DNA of 33,547 bases from a virus, in IMG/VR virus record IMGVR_UViG_3300028392_001307, positions 1 to 33,547 of that record. One strand, given 5' to 3'. The position numbers were made by a program, and so were the translations under genes. The notes below the pieces were generated by a model. It was not told the origin of the DNA, did no database searches, and worked only from the letters and a program-made list of their open reading frames with translations. Positions 16,160 through 23,453 of this stretch are shown here, piece by piece. Each line of letters opens with the position of its first letter. Position 1 is the first letter of the stretch.

Positions 16160-16178
16160 ACTACCACATTTGAGAGAT
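16136..16178 (+). repeat. Inverted repeat spanning the promoter (possible operator)
   Basis: Perfect 8-base arms ATCTCTCA (16136-16143) and TGAGAGAT (16171-16178), 27 bases apart and centred on the -10 hexamer. A second 7-base pair, GAGGCGA (16098-16104) and TCGCCTC (16183-16189), encloses the same region. Such an arrangement suits an operator, perhaps for the winged-helix protein encoded just downstream. Confidence 0.5.
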
Positions 16179-16238
16179 TGAATCGCCTCTTAAATAATTG
16201 TTCTTTCAGCGATTCGTGTTTATTATGGAGTATTCCTA

Positions 16239-16511
16239 ATGTCAGTTAAATCAAAAGTCCTCGCCTATCTTTCTAAAGATAGTGCATACAACACCTTGAC
16301 CGCAAACAAAATGCAGTCAGTTTTCGGTGTTGCAAACCCATCCGCAACTATCAATGAGTTGCGTAATGAAGGTAACGCAATTTACTTGAACACTCGCATC
16401 AATGCAAGTGGCGAGAAAGTGTCCTTCTATCGCTTGGGTAAACCAACTAAGCGTATGGTTGCAGCGGGCATTGCCTCTATCCGTTCACAAGGTGAGCGTG
16501 CATTTGCCTAA
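16239..16511 (+). CDS. Small winged-helix-like DNA-binding protein
   Basis: A 90-residue basic protein. Residues 5-50 read as a winged helix-turn-helix: a helix (VKSKVLAYLSKDSAY), then a turn and second helix (LTANKMQSVFGV), then a recognition helix (SATINELRNEGN). A beta-wing follows (YLNTRINASGEKVSFYRLG). The C-terminal tail is basic. Codon choice is richer in C-ending codons than in most neighbours and resembles gp23, suggesting high expression. Its start context (GAGTATTCCTAATGTCA) is close to that of gp22 (GAGATTCCTAATGTCA). Similar small proteins occur near cobS in marine T4-like phages, function unknown. It could be a transcription regulator or a nucleoid-type DNA binder. Confidence 0.8.
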   Translation: MSVKSKVLAYLSKDSAYNTLTANKMQSVFGVANPSATINELRNEGNAIYLNTRINASGEKVSFYRLGKPTKRMVAAGIASIRSQGERAFA

Positions 16512-16531
16512 TTAAAGGCTAATCCGAGAAT

Positions 16532-16567
16532 AAGGAGAGATATATATTAGTATCTCTCCTTTTTTTT
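16532..16567 (+). terminator. Rho-independent terminator after the winged-helix gene
   Basis: An 11-bp stem (AAGGAGAGATA 16532-16542 with TATCTCTCCTT 16551-16561) with an 8-base loop runs into T residues through 16567. It closes the accessory block that starts at 12262. Confidence 0.93.
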
Positions 16568-16583
16568 ATTTTATGGATATAAT

Positions 16584-17399
16584 ATGGAAATTCAAGTAAA
16601 CGTTGAAGAATTAAAAAAGAACAAATTGTTCATTGCTACACCGATGTATGGCGGTATGGCTTGCGGTCTATATGTAAAATCTTGCCTTGATTTACAGACC
16701 ACCATGATGGGTTACGGAATTGAAACTAAGTTTTCTTTCCTGTTTAACGAATCATTAATCACAAGAGCTCGTAATTATCTTGTTGATGAGTTTCTCCGTA
16801 CAGATTACACACACATGCTGTTTATTGATTCAGATATTCACTTTTCACCACAAGATATTATTGCATTAATGGCATTAGATAAAGATGTTATTGGTGGCCC
16901 CTATCCTAAGAAATCTATGAACTGGGGTAATATTGCTGAAACTGCTCGCAAACATCCAAATTTGGATCCTAAAGAACTTGAGAATGTTGTTGGTGAATAT
17001 GTTTTCAATGTCGTAAAAGGTACAAATCAATTTCAAGTAACTGAACCTTTAGAAGTTATGGAAATTGGAACTGGTCACATGATGATTAAACGCCATGTGT
17101 TTGAAAAGATGGCAGTGGAATATCCAACTATCAAATATAAACCAGACCATGTTGGCCAAGCCAACTTTGATGGTTCACGATATATTCATGCTTACTTTGA
17201 TACTGTAATTGACACCAAAGAATCTATTGTTGGTGGTGGTTCTGACCGCTATCTATCAGAAGATTATATGTTCTGTCAAATGTGGCGTAAAATGGGTGGA
17301 CAAATTTATCTCTGTCCTTGGATGCGAACACAACATATTGGTAGTTACGCATTTACTGGTAATATGCCTGCTGTTGCAAACTATACCGGCCGTCTATGA
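16584..17399 (+). CDS. GT-A fold glycosyltransferase
   Basis: A 271-residue family 2-like glycosyltransferase. After a Rossmann start (KLFIATPMYGGM, 14-25), the key features are NESLITRARNYLVDEF (55-70), the metal-binding DSD (82-84) in MLFIDSDIHFSP, and the later SEDYMFCQMWRKMGG acceptor-side segment with an ED pair (about 228-242). No membrane segment or signal peptide is present. The substrate is unknown; modified DNA bases, virion or surface glycans are options. The ATG sits 16 bases after the terminator T run, with no clear ribosome site and no convincing promoter of its own, so how it is expressed is unclear. ATGA overlap with the dNMP kinase gene. Confidence 0.85.
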   Translation: MEIQVNVEELKKNKLFIATPMYGGMACGLYVKSCLDLQTTMMGYGIETKFSFLFNESLITRARNYLVDEFLRTDYTHMLFIDSDIHFSPQDIIALMALDKDVIGGPYPKKSMNWGNIAETARKHPNLDPKELENVVGEYVFNVVKGTNQFQVTEPLEVMEIGTGHMMIKRHVFEKMAVEYPTIKYKPDHVGQANFDGSRYIHAYFDTVIDTKESIVGGGSDRYLSEDYMFCQMWRKMGGQIYLCPWMRTQHIGSYAFTGNMPAVANYTGRL

Positions 17400-18007
17400 T
17401 TATTGGGTTGGTAGGTTTTATTGGTTCTGGTAAAGGAACTGTTGGTGATATATTTGAATCTCACGGATATGTTAAAGACAGTTTCGCTAAACCTTTAAAA
17501 GATGCCTGCTCAATGATGTTCGGTTGGCCAAGAGAGTTACTAGAAGGTGATACTGAAGTTTCTCGTAAATGGCGTGAAGAACCAGACAATTTTTGGAGTG
17601 AAAAATTTGGTTATTCTTTCACGCCAAGATATGCCTTGCAACTGATGGGAACAGAAGCAGGAAGAAATGTGTTTCACCAAGATATTTGGGTTATGTCATT
17701 ATTAAATCGTGCAAAAGGTAAAGACGTTGTAGTTACTGATGTTCGTTTTAAAAATGAAATAAACTATATTCAAGATAATGGTGGAATAATTGTGCGTGTT
17801 AAGCGTGGTGATGAACCTGAATGGTACGACCTTGCTAAAGATGCAGCTGATGGATTCTCATCAGCAATTATGGGAATGAAAGATAAAGGCATACATCAAT
17901 CTGAATGGGATTGGGTAGGTTCTGAATTCAATTATACCATATACAACAATGGTACACTTGACGAATTAGGCAATGAAGTTAAAAAGGTCTTGCAATTTGT
18001 TCGTTAG
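17396..18007 (+). CDS. 1: Deoxynucleoside monophosphate kinase, gp1-like
   Basis: A 203-residue P-loop kinase of the T4 gene 1 dNMP kinase type. GFIGSGKGT (7-15) is the P-loop, then the KDSFAKPLKDACSMMFGWPR region (27-46) and the LQLMGTEAGRNVFHQDIWV segment (82-100), which binds substrate in the family. VVVTDVRFKNEI follows (112-123). It raises dNDP pools for phage DNA synthesis. Start is in ATGA overlap with the glycosyltransferase gene. The promoter for gp45 lies in its last codons. Confidence 0.9.
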   Translation: MIIGLVGFIGSGKGTVGDIFESHGYVKDSFAKPLKDACSMMFGWPRELLEGDTEVSRKWREEPDNFWSEKFGYSFTPRYALQLMGTEAGRNVFHQDIWVMSLLNRAKGKDVVVTDVRFKNEINYIQDNGGIIVRVKRGDEPEWYDLAKDAADGFSSAIMGMKDKGIHQSEWDWVGSEFNYTIYNNGTLDELGNEVKKVLQFVR

Positions 18008-18018
18008 TGTTGTATAAT
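17990..18018 (+). promoter_or_regulatory. Host-type promoter for the gp45 operon
   Basis: TTGCAA (17990-17995), 17-bp spacer, TATAAT (18013-18018). A TG directly abuts the -10 instead of lying one base upstream, unlike the other promoters here. The 42-base gap before gp45 contains the -10 and a ribosome site GGAG (18039-18042). Confidence 0.65.
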
Positions 18019-18048
18019 GACTTATATTATTTTTTTGTGGAGAAAATT

Positions 18049-18732
18049 ATGAAACTATCTAATGACACCTTGAGTGTTCTAAAAAACTTTGGTAACATCA
18101 ATCAAGGTATTTACTTTAAGAAAGGTAAAGTTTTAAAGACTGTATCTTCTGGTAAAAATATCTTGGCTGAGGCTACAATCAATGAAGAAATTCCTGCTGA
18201 CTTTGGCGTTTACAATCTAAACGAATTTCTTTCTGTGGTGTCTTTACATAAAGATACTCCAACATTTGAGTTTACTGAGAAGTCTGCTGTTATCATTGGT
18301 AACAAAGGTCGTAGTAAAACAAATTATCGCTTCTGTGAGCCTACTATGCTTACAGTCCCACCTGAAAAACAATTAACGATGCCTAGTACCGAAATCTCTT
18401 TTGAGATGACGGCTGAAGACTTTGATTGGATTTTGCGTAGTGCATCCGTTCTAGGTTCACCACAAATTGCAATTCAATCTGATGGTGAAAATATTAACAT
18501 TGCTACACTTGATACATCAAATGATGCTGCTCACACCGATGCACTTGAAATTGCAAAAGGTAATGGCGATAAGTATCGTATGGTTTTCAAAACAGAAAAT
18601 ATCACTAAAGTTTTGGCTGGTAGTTATGATGTTCAAATCTCTTCTAAAGGTATTTCTCACTTTAAGAATAAAAAATCCAATCTACAATATTGGATCACAA
18701 CTGAGGCCGGTTCTAAGTTTGAAAAGGCTTAA
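18049..18732 (+). CDS. 45: Sliding clamp gp45
   Basis: A 227-residue protein, essentially the length of T4 gp45 (228). The opening MKLSNDTLSVLKNFGNINQG matches T4 MKLSKDTTALLKNFATINSG; the YNLNEFLSVVSL segment (about 57-68; T4 YDLNGFLGILSL) is also shared. It encircles DNA as a trimer, tethers the polymerase and is the sliding activator of late transcription through gp55. An upstream in-frame start at 18007 would begin inside the promoter, so ATG 18049 with GGAG 7 bases upstream is preferred. The initiation region (GAGAAAATTATG) resembles the RegA target of T4 rIIB. Confidence 0.95.
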   Translation: MKLSNDTLSVLKNFGNINQGIYFKKGKVLKTVSSGKNILAEATINEEIPADFGVYNLNEFLSVVSLHKDTPTFEFTEKSAVIIGNKGRSKTNYRFCEPTMLTVPPEKQLTMPSTEISFEMTAEDFDWILRSASVLGSPQIAIQSDGENINIATLDTSNDAAHTDALEIAKGNGDKYRMVFKTENITKVLAGSYDVQISSKGISHFKNKKSNLQYWITTEAGSKFEKA

Positions 18733-18734
18733 TC

Positions 18735-18920
18735 ATGGACCAATTTGATTTTGAAAGTTATGATATCACAAAAGAAAAATACATTGCTGTATTAGAGATG
18801 GAGAGAGCTCTTCTTTTGCGAAATTACTTCAAACCGATGGAAGAAGGCACTGGTCATTTCAATACTGCAGCCGGTGTATTAAAACACCGTATTGAAGAAT
18901 TGAAAAATGCAACAAATTGA
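18735..18920 (+). CDS. Small protein of unknown function between gp45 and gp44
   Basis: A 61-residue acidic, mostly helical protein (VLEMERALLLRNYF, then GVLKHRIEELKNAT) starting 2 bases after the gp45 stop. I do not recognise a motif. It lies inside the clamp/clamp-loader operon and overlaps the next ORF by 14 bases, both signs of a real gene. Confidence 0.65.
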   Translation: MDQFDFESYDITKEKYIAVLEMERALLLRNYFKPMEEGTGHFNTAAGVLKHRIEELKNATN

Positions 18921-19239
18921 GATTCATTATTTTTGGCCATTAACTGAACAAGCTGAATTGAATTTAGATTTTACTCCAAGTGAAACATGGATTCTTGAAT
19001 GGCGAAAGAGACAATTGAATACTACTGCATATAGTGGTAGTGTTTTGATTAGTGGTACAGGCGTAACCAGTTGGTCTCTACCTGTAACCAGCTCATTTGT
19101 CGTGAAGCCTTCTACGAAGAATGTTGGTAAGTGGGAAATCTCAGACTCTATGTTTGTGTATAGACCTACAAAACCAAATGCTCTCATCAGGTTTATGGCC
19201 AAGTATTTTCTTGGCTTTAAATGGCATGATGAAATTTAA
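18907..19239 (+). CDS. Small protein of unknown function upstream of gp44
   Basis: A 110-residue protein, not recognised. It is rich in aromatic residues and beta-prone (WILEWRKRQL at about 28-37, then a Ser/Thr/Val-rich stretch 39-75), with a basic, aromatic C-terminus RFMAKYFLGFKWHDEI that could form an amphipathic helix. It overlaps the upstream ORF by 14 bases and is followed by gp44 after 20 bases, so it belongs to the same transcript. Confidence 0.65.
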   Translation: MQQIEIHYFWPLTEQAELNLDFTPSETWILEWRKRQLNTTAYSGSVLISGTGVTSWSLPVTSSFVVKPSTKNVGKWEISDSMFVYRPTKPNALIRFMAKYFLGFKWHDEI

Positions 19240-19259
19240 TTATATTATGAAAGTTGTGT

Positions 19260-20189
19260 ATGGAACATTTATTATGGACAGAGAAATATCGTCCTAAAAA
19301 TATTGAAGATTGTATTCTTCCTGAACGGCTAAAGAAACCGTTTCAGGAGTATGTTACTCAAAAGAACATACCTAATCTTCTACTTACTGGCGGTGCAGGC
19401 GTTGGTAAGACTACTGTGGCGAAAGCCATGTGTAATGAAATCGGTTGTGATTTTATGATTATCAATGGTTCTGATGAGAACGGTATTGATATGGTCAGAA
19501 ACAAAATCACCAACTATGCATCATCAATGTCTTTTACTGGTGGTCGCAAAGTCATCATTATTGATGAAGCAGATTATCTTTCTGCCAATGCTCAAGCGGC
19601 TTTTAGAAATGCAATTGAAGAGTTTGCTGGTAATTGTTCATTCATCTTTACTTGTAACTTCAAAAACAAAATCATTGAACCATTACATAGTCGGTGTGCC
19701 GTTATTGAATTCACACTTAAAGCTTCTGAGAAGTCATCTATGGCTACTCAATTCTTTAAGCGTATTCAAACCATTCTATCTGCTGAAGAAATCACATATG
19801 AAACACCAGTTGTTGCTGAGTTAATCAAGAAACACTTTCCTGATTTTCGCCGTGTGATTAATGAACTGCAAAGGTTCTCAAAGTTTGGCAAGATTGATAC
19901 TGGTGTTCTTGCACAGATTATTGATGTATCACTTTCTGATATCATTAAGTTTATCAAAGACAAAGACTTTGGTGCAATTCGTAAATGGGTTGCAAGTAAT
20001 GATGTTGATCCTGCTTCACTCTATCGTAAACTGTATGATAATCTATATGAAGTATTAAAACCTCAATCTATTCCTCAAGCAGTTGTTATCATCGCTGACT
20101 ATCAATACAAACAAGCTTTCGTTGCAGACCAAGAAATTAATCTTGTTGCTTGCTTAACAGAATTGATGGTGTCATTGGAGTTCAAATGA
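19260..20189 (+). CDS. 44: Clamp loader large subunit gp44
   Basis: A 309-residue AAA+ ATPase (T4 gp44: 319). It opens EHLLWTEKYRP like T4 EHILEQKYRP. Walker A is GGAGVGKT (44-51), the DEAD box 102-105, and the SRC motif with the arginine finger 144-146. KKHFPDFRRVINELQRFS in the collar region matches T4 KKNFPDFRKTIGELDSYS. With gp62 it loads the gp45 clamp. Start choice is ATG 19260; TTG 19254 is in frame but adds only two residues. The ribosome site is weak (GAAAG), and an out-of-frame ATG with a 16-codon ORF (19247-19297) overlaps the start. Confidence 0.95.
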   Translation: MEHLLWTEKYRPKNIEDCILPERLKKPFQEYVTQKNIPNLLLTGGAGVGKTTVAKAMCNEIGCDFMIINGSDENGIDMVRNKITNYASSMSFTGGRKVIIIDEADYLSANAQAAFRNAIEEFAGNCSFIFTCNFKNKIIEPLHSRCAVIEFTLKASEKSSMATQFFKRIQTILSAEEITYETPVVAELIKKHFPDFRRVINELQRFSKFGKIDTGVLAQIIDVSLSDIIKFIKDKDFGAIRKWVASNDVDPASLYRKLYDNLYEVLKPQSIPQAVVIIADYQYKQAFVADQEINLVACLTELMVSLEFK

Positions 20190-20470
20190 TTGATTTGTTA
20201 AAACCGACATTTGATTGGATTAAAGATGACTATGCTTCAAATAGATACCGCTTTATTGCTGAGCTCATTGGTTGGGCTGTGTCTATTGGTTGTTCTATCA
20301 CGATGGCAATCACAGTCCCTAACCCACCTCTTCTTGCATTATATCCTGTCTGGATATGTGGGTGTGTCATTTATGCTTGGGCTGCTTGGTCTCGTAAAAG
20401 CTTTGGCATGTTGGCTAACTACATTCTGCTAACATCTATTGATACAATTGGTTTAATAAGAATGTTATGA
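20186..20470 (+). CDS. Small three-helix membrane protein
   Basis: A 94-residue protein with three predicted membrane segments (about 25-43, 49-68 and 73-92). Distinctive features are PNPP (45-48) between the first two and WSRKSFGMLANYILL at the third. Start ATG 20186 overlaps the gp44 stop by 4 bases. I recall similar proteins next to clamp-loader genes in marine T4-like phages, without a function. The overall pattern vaguely resembles part of PnuC-type transporters, but it is much too short for one. Confidence 0.75.
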   Translation: MIDLLKPTFDWIKDDYASNRYRFIAELIGWAVSIGCSITMAITVPNPPLLALYPVWICGCVIYAWAAWSRKSFGMLANYILLTSIDTIGLIRML

Positions 20471-21042
20471 AAGAGATTAATTCTTTAGATATTTTCTTTG
20501 AAGATTATACTCTTATTAATTATATTAAATCTAAATTAGATGACCCTTGGACAGGAACTAACTTTGAAGGTTATTTAAAACTTAGTGCTTCTCAAATGGG
20601 TTTTTTTGGCCAATCTTTGGTCGCAAAAATAATGCGTGAGATGGGTTGTGAAGTATGTGATAGATTAAATCCTGGTCACGATAAAGTAATTGATGGTTAT
20701 AAAACTGAAATAAAATTTAGTTTAAGTACACAAAAAGATAAATTTATCTTTAATCATATTGCTTGTCATAAAGATTGGGATAGGTTGATAATTCTTGGAG
20801 TGAATTTTGACAATCATTTTCGTATGAATTGGATAGATAAAGAAGATTTTGTCAACAACATAAATTCTAGTAATCGTATCTTTAAACGCCAACAAGGTGG
20901 CCAAGATGGAGAAAATGATGACTATATGTATACCGAAAACTATTTGAAATTAAAGAATACGGGTATATTACAAGATATGGTTTCGTGGATGAACCACGGA
21001 AAGAAACTAACTGGAATTGAATTTTGGTATGAAAGTATATAA
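20467..21042 (+). CDS. PD-(D/E)XK nuclease-like protein inside the clamp-loader operon
   Basis: A 191-residue protein with a restriction-endonuclease-like core. A helix, SQMGFFGQSLVAKIMREMG (42-60), is followed by GHDKVIDGYKTEIKFS (70-85), in which Asp76 and Glu81-x-Lys83 form a D-x(4)-ExK motif, then strand WDRLIILGV (104-112). Asp72 is an alternative acidic ligand. In many such families the Glu/Gln of the first helix completes the site. It splits gp44 from gp62, which are adjacent in T4. It could be a nuclease acting on host or rival phage DNA, or a homing-type insertion. Base composition is more AT-rich than the flanking genes. Start and stop overlap neighbours by 1-4 bases. Confidence 0.7.
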   Translation: MKEINSLDIFFEDYTLINYIKSKLDDPWTGTNFEGYLKLSASQMGFFGQSLVAKIMREMGCEVCDRLNPGHDKVIDGYKTEIKFSLSTQKDKFIFNHIACHKDWDRLIILGVNFDNHFRMNWIDKEDFVNNINSSNRIFKRQQGGQDGENDDYMYTENYLKLKNTGILQDMVSWMNHGKKLTGIEFWYESI

Positions 21043-21425
21043 TGAATCCGTTTGACTATGTAAATCAAATTTTATATGGTAAAAAGAACTTGATTGTAGA
21101 TGAAGAGTCTGAGAAAGGCTATGCTCCATTTCTAATCAATCGGTCTCTTTCTTATCATAAAGACTGTATCGCCTACGCCAATGAAATGAATCGTAGGCAC
21201 CACTTGGATAAAAAATTGCAATATGATTTTTTTCTAAATACAATAAGGTCACAGAAAAGACCTTTTGCAAAGTGGGTAAAGTCTGAAAAAAGTGAAGATA
21301 TAGAATGTATAAAAGCCACCTATGGTTTCTCAGATACCAAAGCTCGTGAAGCTCTACGCCTACTAAGTAATGAACAAATCCAACAATTAAAAGAACAAAC
21401 CGATATCGGTGGATTAGGAAAGTGA
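21042..21425 (+). CDS. 62: Clamp loader small subunit gp62
   Basis: A 127-residue protein between gp44-linked genes and regA, the position of gp62 in T4. It is shorter than T4 gp62 (187 residues) but similar to versions in other marine T4-like phages. Visible features are NPFDYVNQI at the start, a central NRSLSYHKDCIAYANEMN (33-50), and RSQKRPFAKW (69-78) typical of the family. It bridges the gp44 tetramer. The start overlaps the previous stop by one base. Confidence 0.85.
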   Translation: MNPFDYVNQILYGKKNLIVDEESEKGYAPFLINRSLSYHKDCIAYANEMNRRHHLDKKLQYDFFLNTIRSQKRPFAKWVKSEKSEDIECIKATYGFSDTKAREALRLLSNEQIQQLKEQTDIGGLGK

Positions 21426-21426
21426 A

Positions 21427-21840
21427 ATGGCAGATTTAACTAAGTTCGTTGAGGTAACACTCAATGAGCAAGATGATTTTCTGAAAGTAAAAGAAACTCT
21501 TACTAGAATTGGTGTATCCTCACGCAAAGAAAAAGTTTTATATCAATCAGTCCATATCTTGCATAAACAAGGTCATTATTATTTGGTGCATTTTAAGGAA
21601 TTATTTGCATTAGATGGTAAACCAACAAACATCTCTGAGAATGACATTCAAAGGAGAAATGCAATTGCAAAACTACTGGAAGAATGGGGTCTAGTAAACA
21701 TTACAAATCCTCAAATAATCGGTGAAGATGTTGCACCTTTGCATCAAATTAAAATCATTGCTTTTAAAGAAAAAAATCAATGGGAATTAATACAAAAATA
21801 TAACATCGGTAAGAAACCAAACGAAATTTTGAATAAATAA
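21427..21840 (+). CDS. regA: Translational repressor RegA
   Basis: A 137-residue protein clearly matching T4 RegA (122 residues). The segment DDFLKVKETLTRIGV is nearly identical to T4 EDFLKVKETLTRMGI, and KVLYQSVHILHKQGHYYLVH and LLEEWGLVNI also match. RegA binds initiation regions of early mRNAs and blocks ribosome entry; in T4 its targets include genes 44, 45 and rIIB. An internal stretch (about 100-110) is longer than in T4. It starts one base after the gp62 stop. Confidence 0.96.
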   Translation: MADLTKFVEVTLNEQDDFLKVKETLTRIGVSSRKEKVLYQSVHILHKQGHYYLVHFKELFALDGKPTNISENDIQRRNAIAKLLEEWGLVNITNPQIIGEDVAPLHQIKIIAFKEKNQWELIQKYNIGKKPNEILNK

Positions 21841-21855
21841 ACTTTGCCTAAAAGG

Positions 21856-21896
21856 TGCGGTTAATTGCCGCATTTCCTTATATTTTGTGTTATAAT
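21856..21896 (+). promoter_or_regulatory. Hairpin and extended -10 promoter before the phosphoesterase gene
   Basis: An inverted repeat TGCGG-TTAATTG-CCGCA (21856-21872) is followed by a T-rich stretch, so it may weakly terminate the regA transcript. TATAAT (21891-21896) has TG at 21888-21889, but no good -35 lies at 16-18 bp; TTGCCG at 21865 is 20 bp away. It probably acts as an extended -10 promoter, start near 21903. Confidence 0.55.
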
Positions 21897-21920
21897 AACC
21901 AAATATTAAAAAATTATATT

Positions 21921-22865
21921 ATGAAAATCGCAATCTGTTCCGACCTCCACCTTGAGTTTGGTGATATCAATTTACAAAACACCGATAATGCCGATGTGTT
22001 GATACTCGGTGGTGATATCTGTGTGGCTGCCGACATTGGTAGACCAGATAAAGATAATCTTTTTGAAGGTGCAAGAAGTCATCGTATTACCGATTTCTTC
22101 AAACGATGTTCATTCCAATTTCCGCATGTGATTTATATTATGGGTAACCATGAACACTATAATGGTGACTTTGCCACAAGCGGAAATCAAATTAAATCAA
22201 TGTTGGAATCTAATATGTTGAGTAATGTTTATTTGCTTGACAAAGAAACTAAAGTGATTGATGATGTAACATTTGTTGGTGGTACATTGTGGACTGATAT
22301 GAACGAACACAATGATATGACCATGCAACATGTCAGACAAAGAATGAATGACTTCCGTTGTGTGAGTAATTCTGCTCGTATGCTTACTCGTACTGTTCCA
22401 CTTTATGAACCAAATCCTGATTGGACAGAAGATGGTAAAAACGGACCAAAGTATAATCATAATGAAGCTGGTTTCGCTATTAAAATTGGCGAAAAGAAAA
22501 AACAAGAACCATCTACATTTTCACCAGAAGATGCATATGATGACCACAAGAAAGCGGTTGGTTATATTCAAACTGTTATTGAAGGTAAGTTTGACCAAAA
22601 GTTTGTTGTTGTTGGTCATCATGCACCTAGCAAGTTGTCTACTCATCCTCGTTATAAACACGATACACTAATGAATGGTGCTTACAGTTCATCATTAGAC
22701 GATTTCATTGTTGACCATCCACAAATTAAATTGTGGACTCATGGACATACTCATGAGGACTTTGATTACATGGTTGGTTCTACTCGCATCGTTTGTAATC
22801 CTAGAGGTTACGATGGCTACGAAGATAGAGCCGATTCTTTCACCCTTAAATATGTAGAAGTGTAA
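21921..22865 (+). CDS. Calcineurin-like metallophosphoesterase
   Basis: A 314-residue phosphoesterase with the full metal-site set: CSDLHLEF (Asp8, His10), GGDICV (Asp32), MGNHEHY (Asn/His), VVVGHHAPS and WTHGHTHEDFDY. Substrate unknown; relatives act on cyclic nucleotides, nucleic acids or phosphoproteins. It is distinct from gp47, also in this window. An in-frame ATG at 21855 lies upstream of the -10 element, so ATG 21921 is used; the sequence before it (TTATATTATG) lacks a strong ribosome site. It separates regA from the DNA polymerase gene, which are adjacent in T4. Confidence 0.9.
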   Translation: MKIAICSDLHLEFGDINLQNTDNADVLILGGDICVAADIGRPDKDNLFEGARSHRITDFFKRCSFQFPHVIYIMGNHEHYNGDFATSGNQIKSMLESNMLSNVYLLDKETKVIDDVTFVGGTLWTDMNEHNDMTMQHVRQRMNDFRCVSNSARMLTRTVPLYEPNPDWTEDGKNGPKYNHNEAGFAIKIGEKKKQEPSTFSPEDAYDDHKKAVGYIQTVIEGKFDQKFVVVGHHAPSKLSTHPRYKHDTLMNGAYSSSLDDFIVDHPQIKLWTHGHTHEDFDYMVGSTRIVCNPRGYDGYEDRADSFTLKYVEV

Positions 22866-23041
22866 TGATAAAAACTAATAGTAATTTCAAATTGAATAAA
22901 CAAGTAAAACGGTTTATGGCTACGATGATTAATCCAGTTGAACGGCATGAATTTAAAAATGCAATGATTCAAGCTCAACTTTCTGGTTCAAGAGAGATTG
23001 AAAAGAAAAAGAAACGTAGTAATGAAGCAGAAGCTACTTAA
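22865..23041 (+). CDS. Small basic protein of unknown function
   Basis: A 58-residue protein starting in TAATG overlap with the phosphoesterase stop. It is basic (KLNKQVKRFMATM at 9-21, then a lysine run EIEKKKKRSN) and mostly helical. It overlaps the dCMP deaminase start by 20 bases. No motif recognised. Tight packing between two real genes is the main support. Confidence 0.55.
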   Translation: MIKTNSNFKLNKQVKRFMATMINPVERHEFKNAMIQAQLSGSREIEKKKKRSNEAEAT

Positions 23042-23453
23042 CGCATACATGAAAACTGCGGAGACATTCGCTGAATGTTCTACTGCAAGGAGACTGCATG
23101 TTGGTGCGGTCATTGTAAAAGATGACCGCATCATTTCTATTGGATATAATGGCATGCCAATTGGTTGGGATAACAACTGTGAAGATGAACTTAAATGGCC
23201 GAATGGTGAAATAAAATTTCTTACTACTAAACCGGAGGTTCTTCATGCTGAAACTAATGCAATCGCAAAGTTGGCAAAATCTACTGAATTTGGACTTGGT
23301 GCTACTATGTTTGTTACTCACTCACCTTGTTTGGACTGTGCCAAATTGGTTTACCAATCTGGTATCAATACTATTTACTATCGTAATAGTTATCGTAACG
23401 AAGATGGCATACAGTTCTTGGAAAAAGCAGGAGTAAAAATTGAACAAATATAG
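23022..23453 (+). CDS. cd: Deoxycytidylate deaminase
   Basis: A 143-residue zinc deaminase converting dCMP to dUMP for thymidylate supply. HAE (75-77) holds the zinc His and catalytic Glu, and SPCLDC (101-106) supplies the two Cys ligands. The N-terminal RRLHVGAVIVKDDRIISIGYNGMP (24-47) is typical of dCMP deaminases, and PxGxDNxCED-like residues follow (46-55). Length is shorter than T4 gene cd (193). ATG 23022 is chosen over an in-frame TTG at 22998 because it aligns with the usual start. A T4-like phage with this enzyme need not use modified cytosine. Confidence 0.93.
   Translation: MKQKLLNAYMKTAETFAECSTARRLHVGAVIVKDDRIISIGYNGMPIGWDNNCEDELKWPNGEIKFLTTKPEVLHAETNAIAKLAKSTEFGLGATMFVTHSPCLDCAKLVYQSGINTIYYRNSYRNEDGIQFLEKAGVKIEQI

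Noticed and set aside
16578-16583. TATAAT just before the glycosyltransferase ATG
   Set aside because: No -35 at a suitable distance, no TG extension, and the start would fall inside the coding region.
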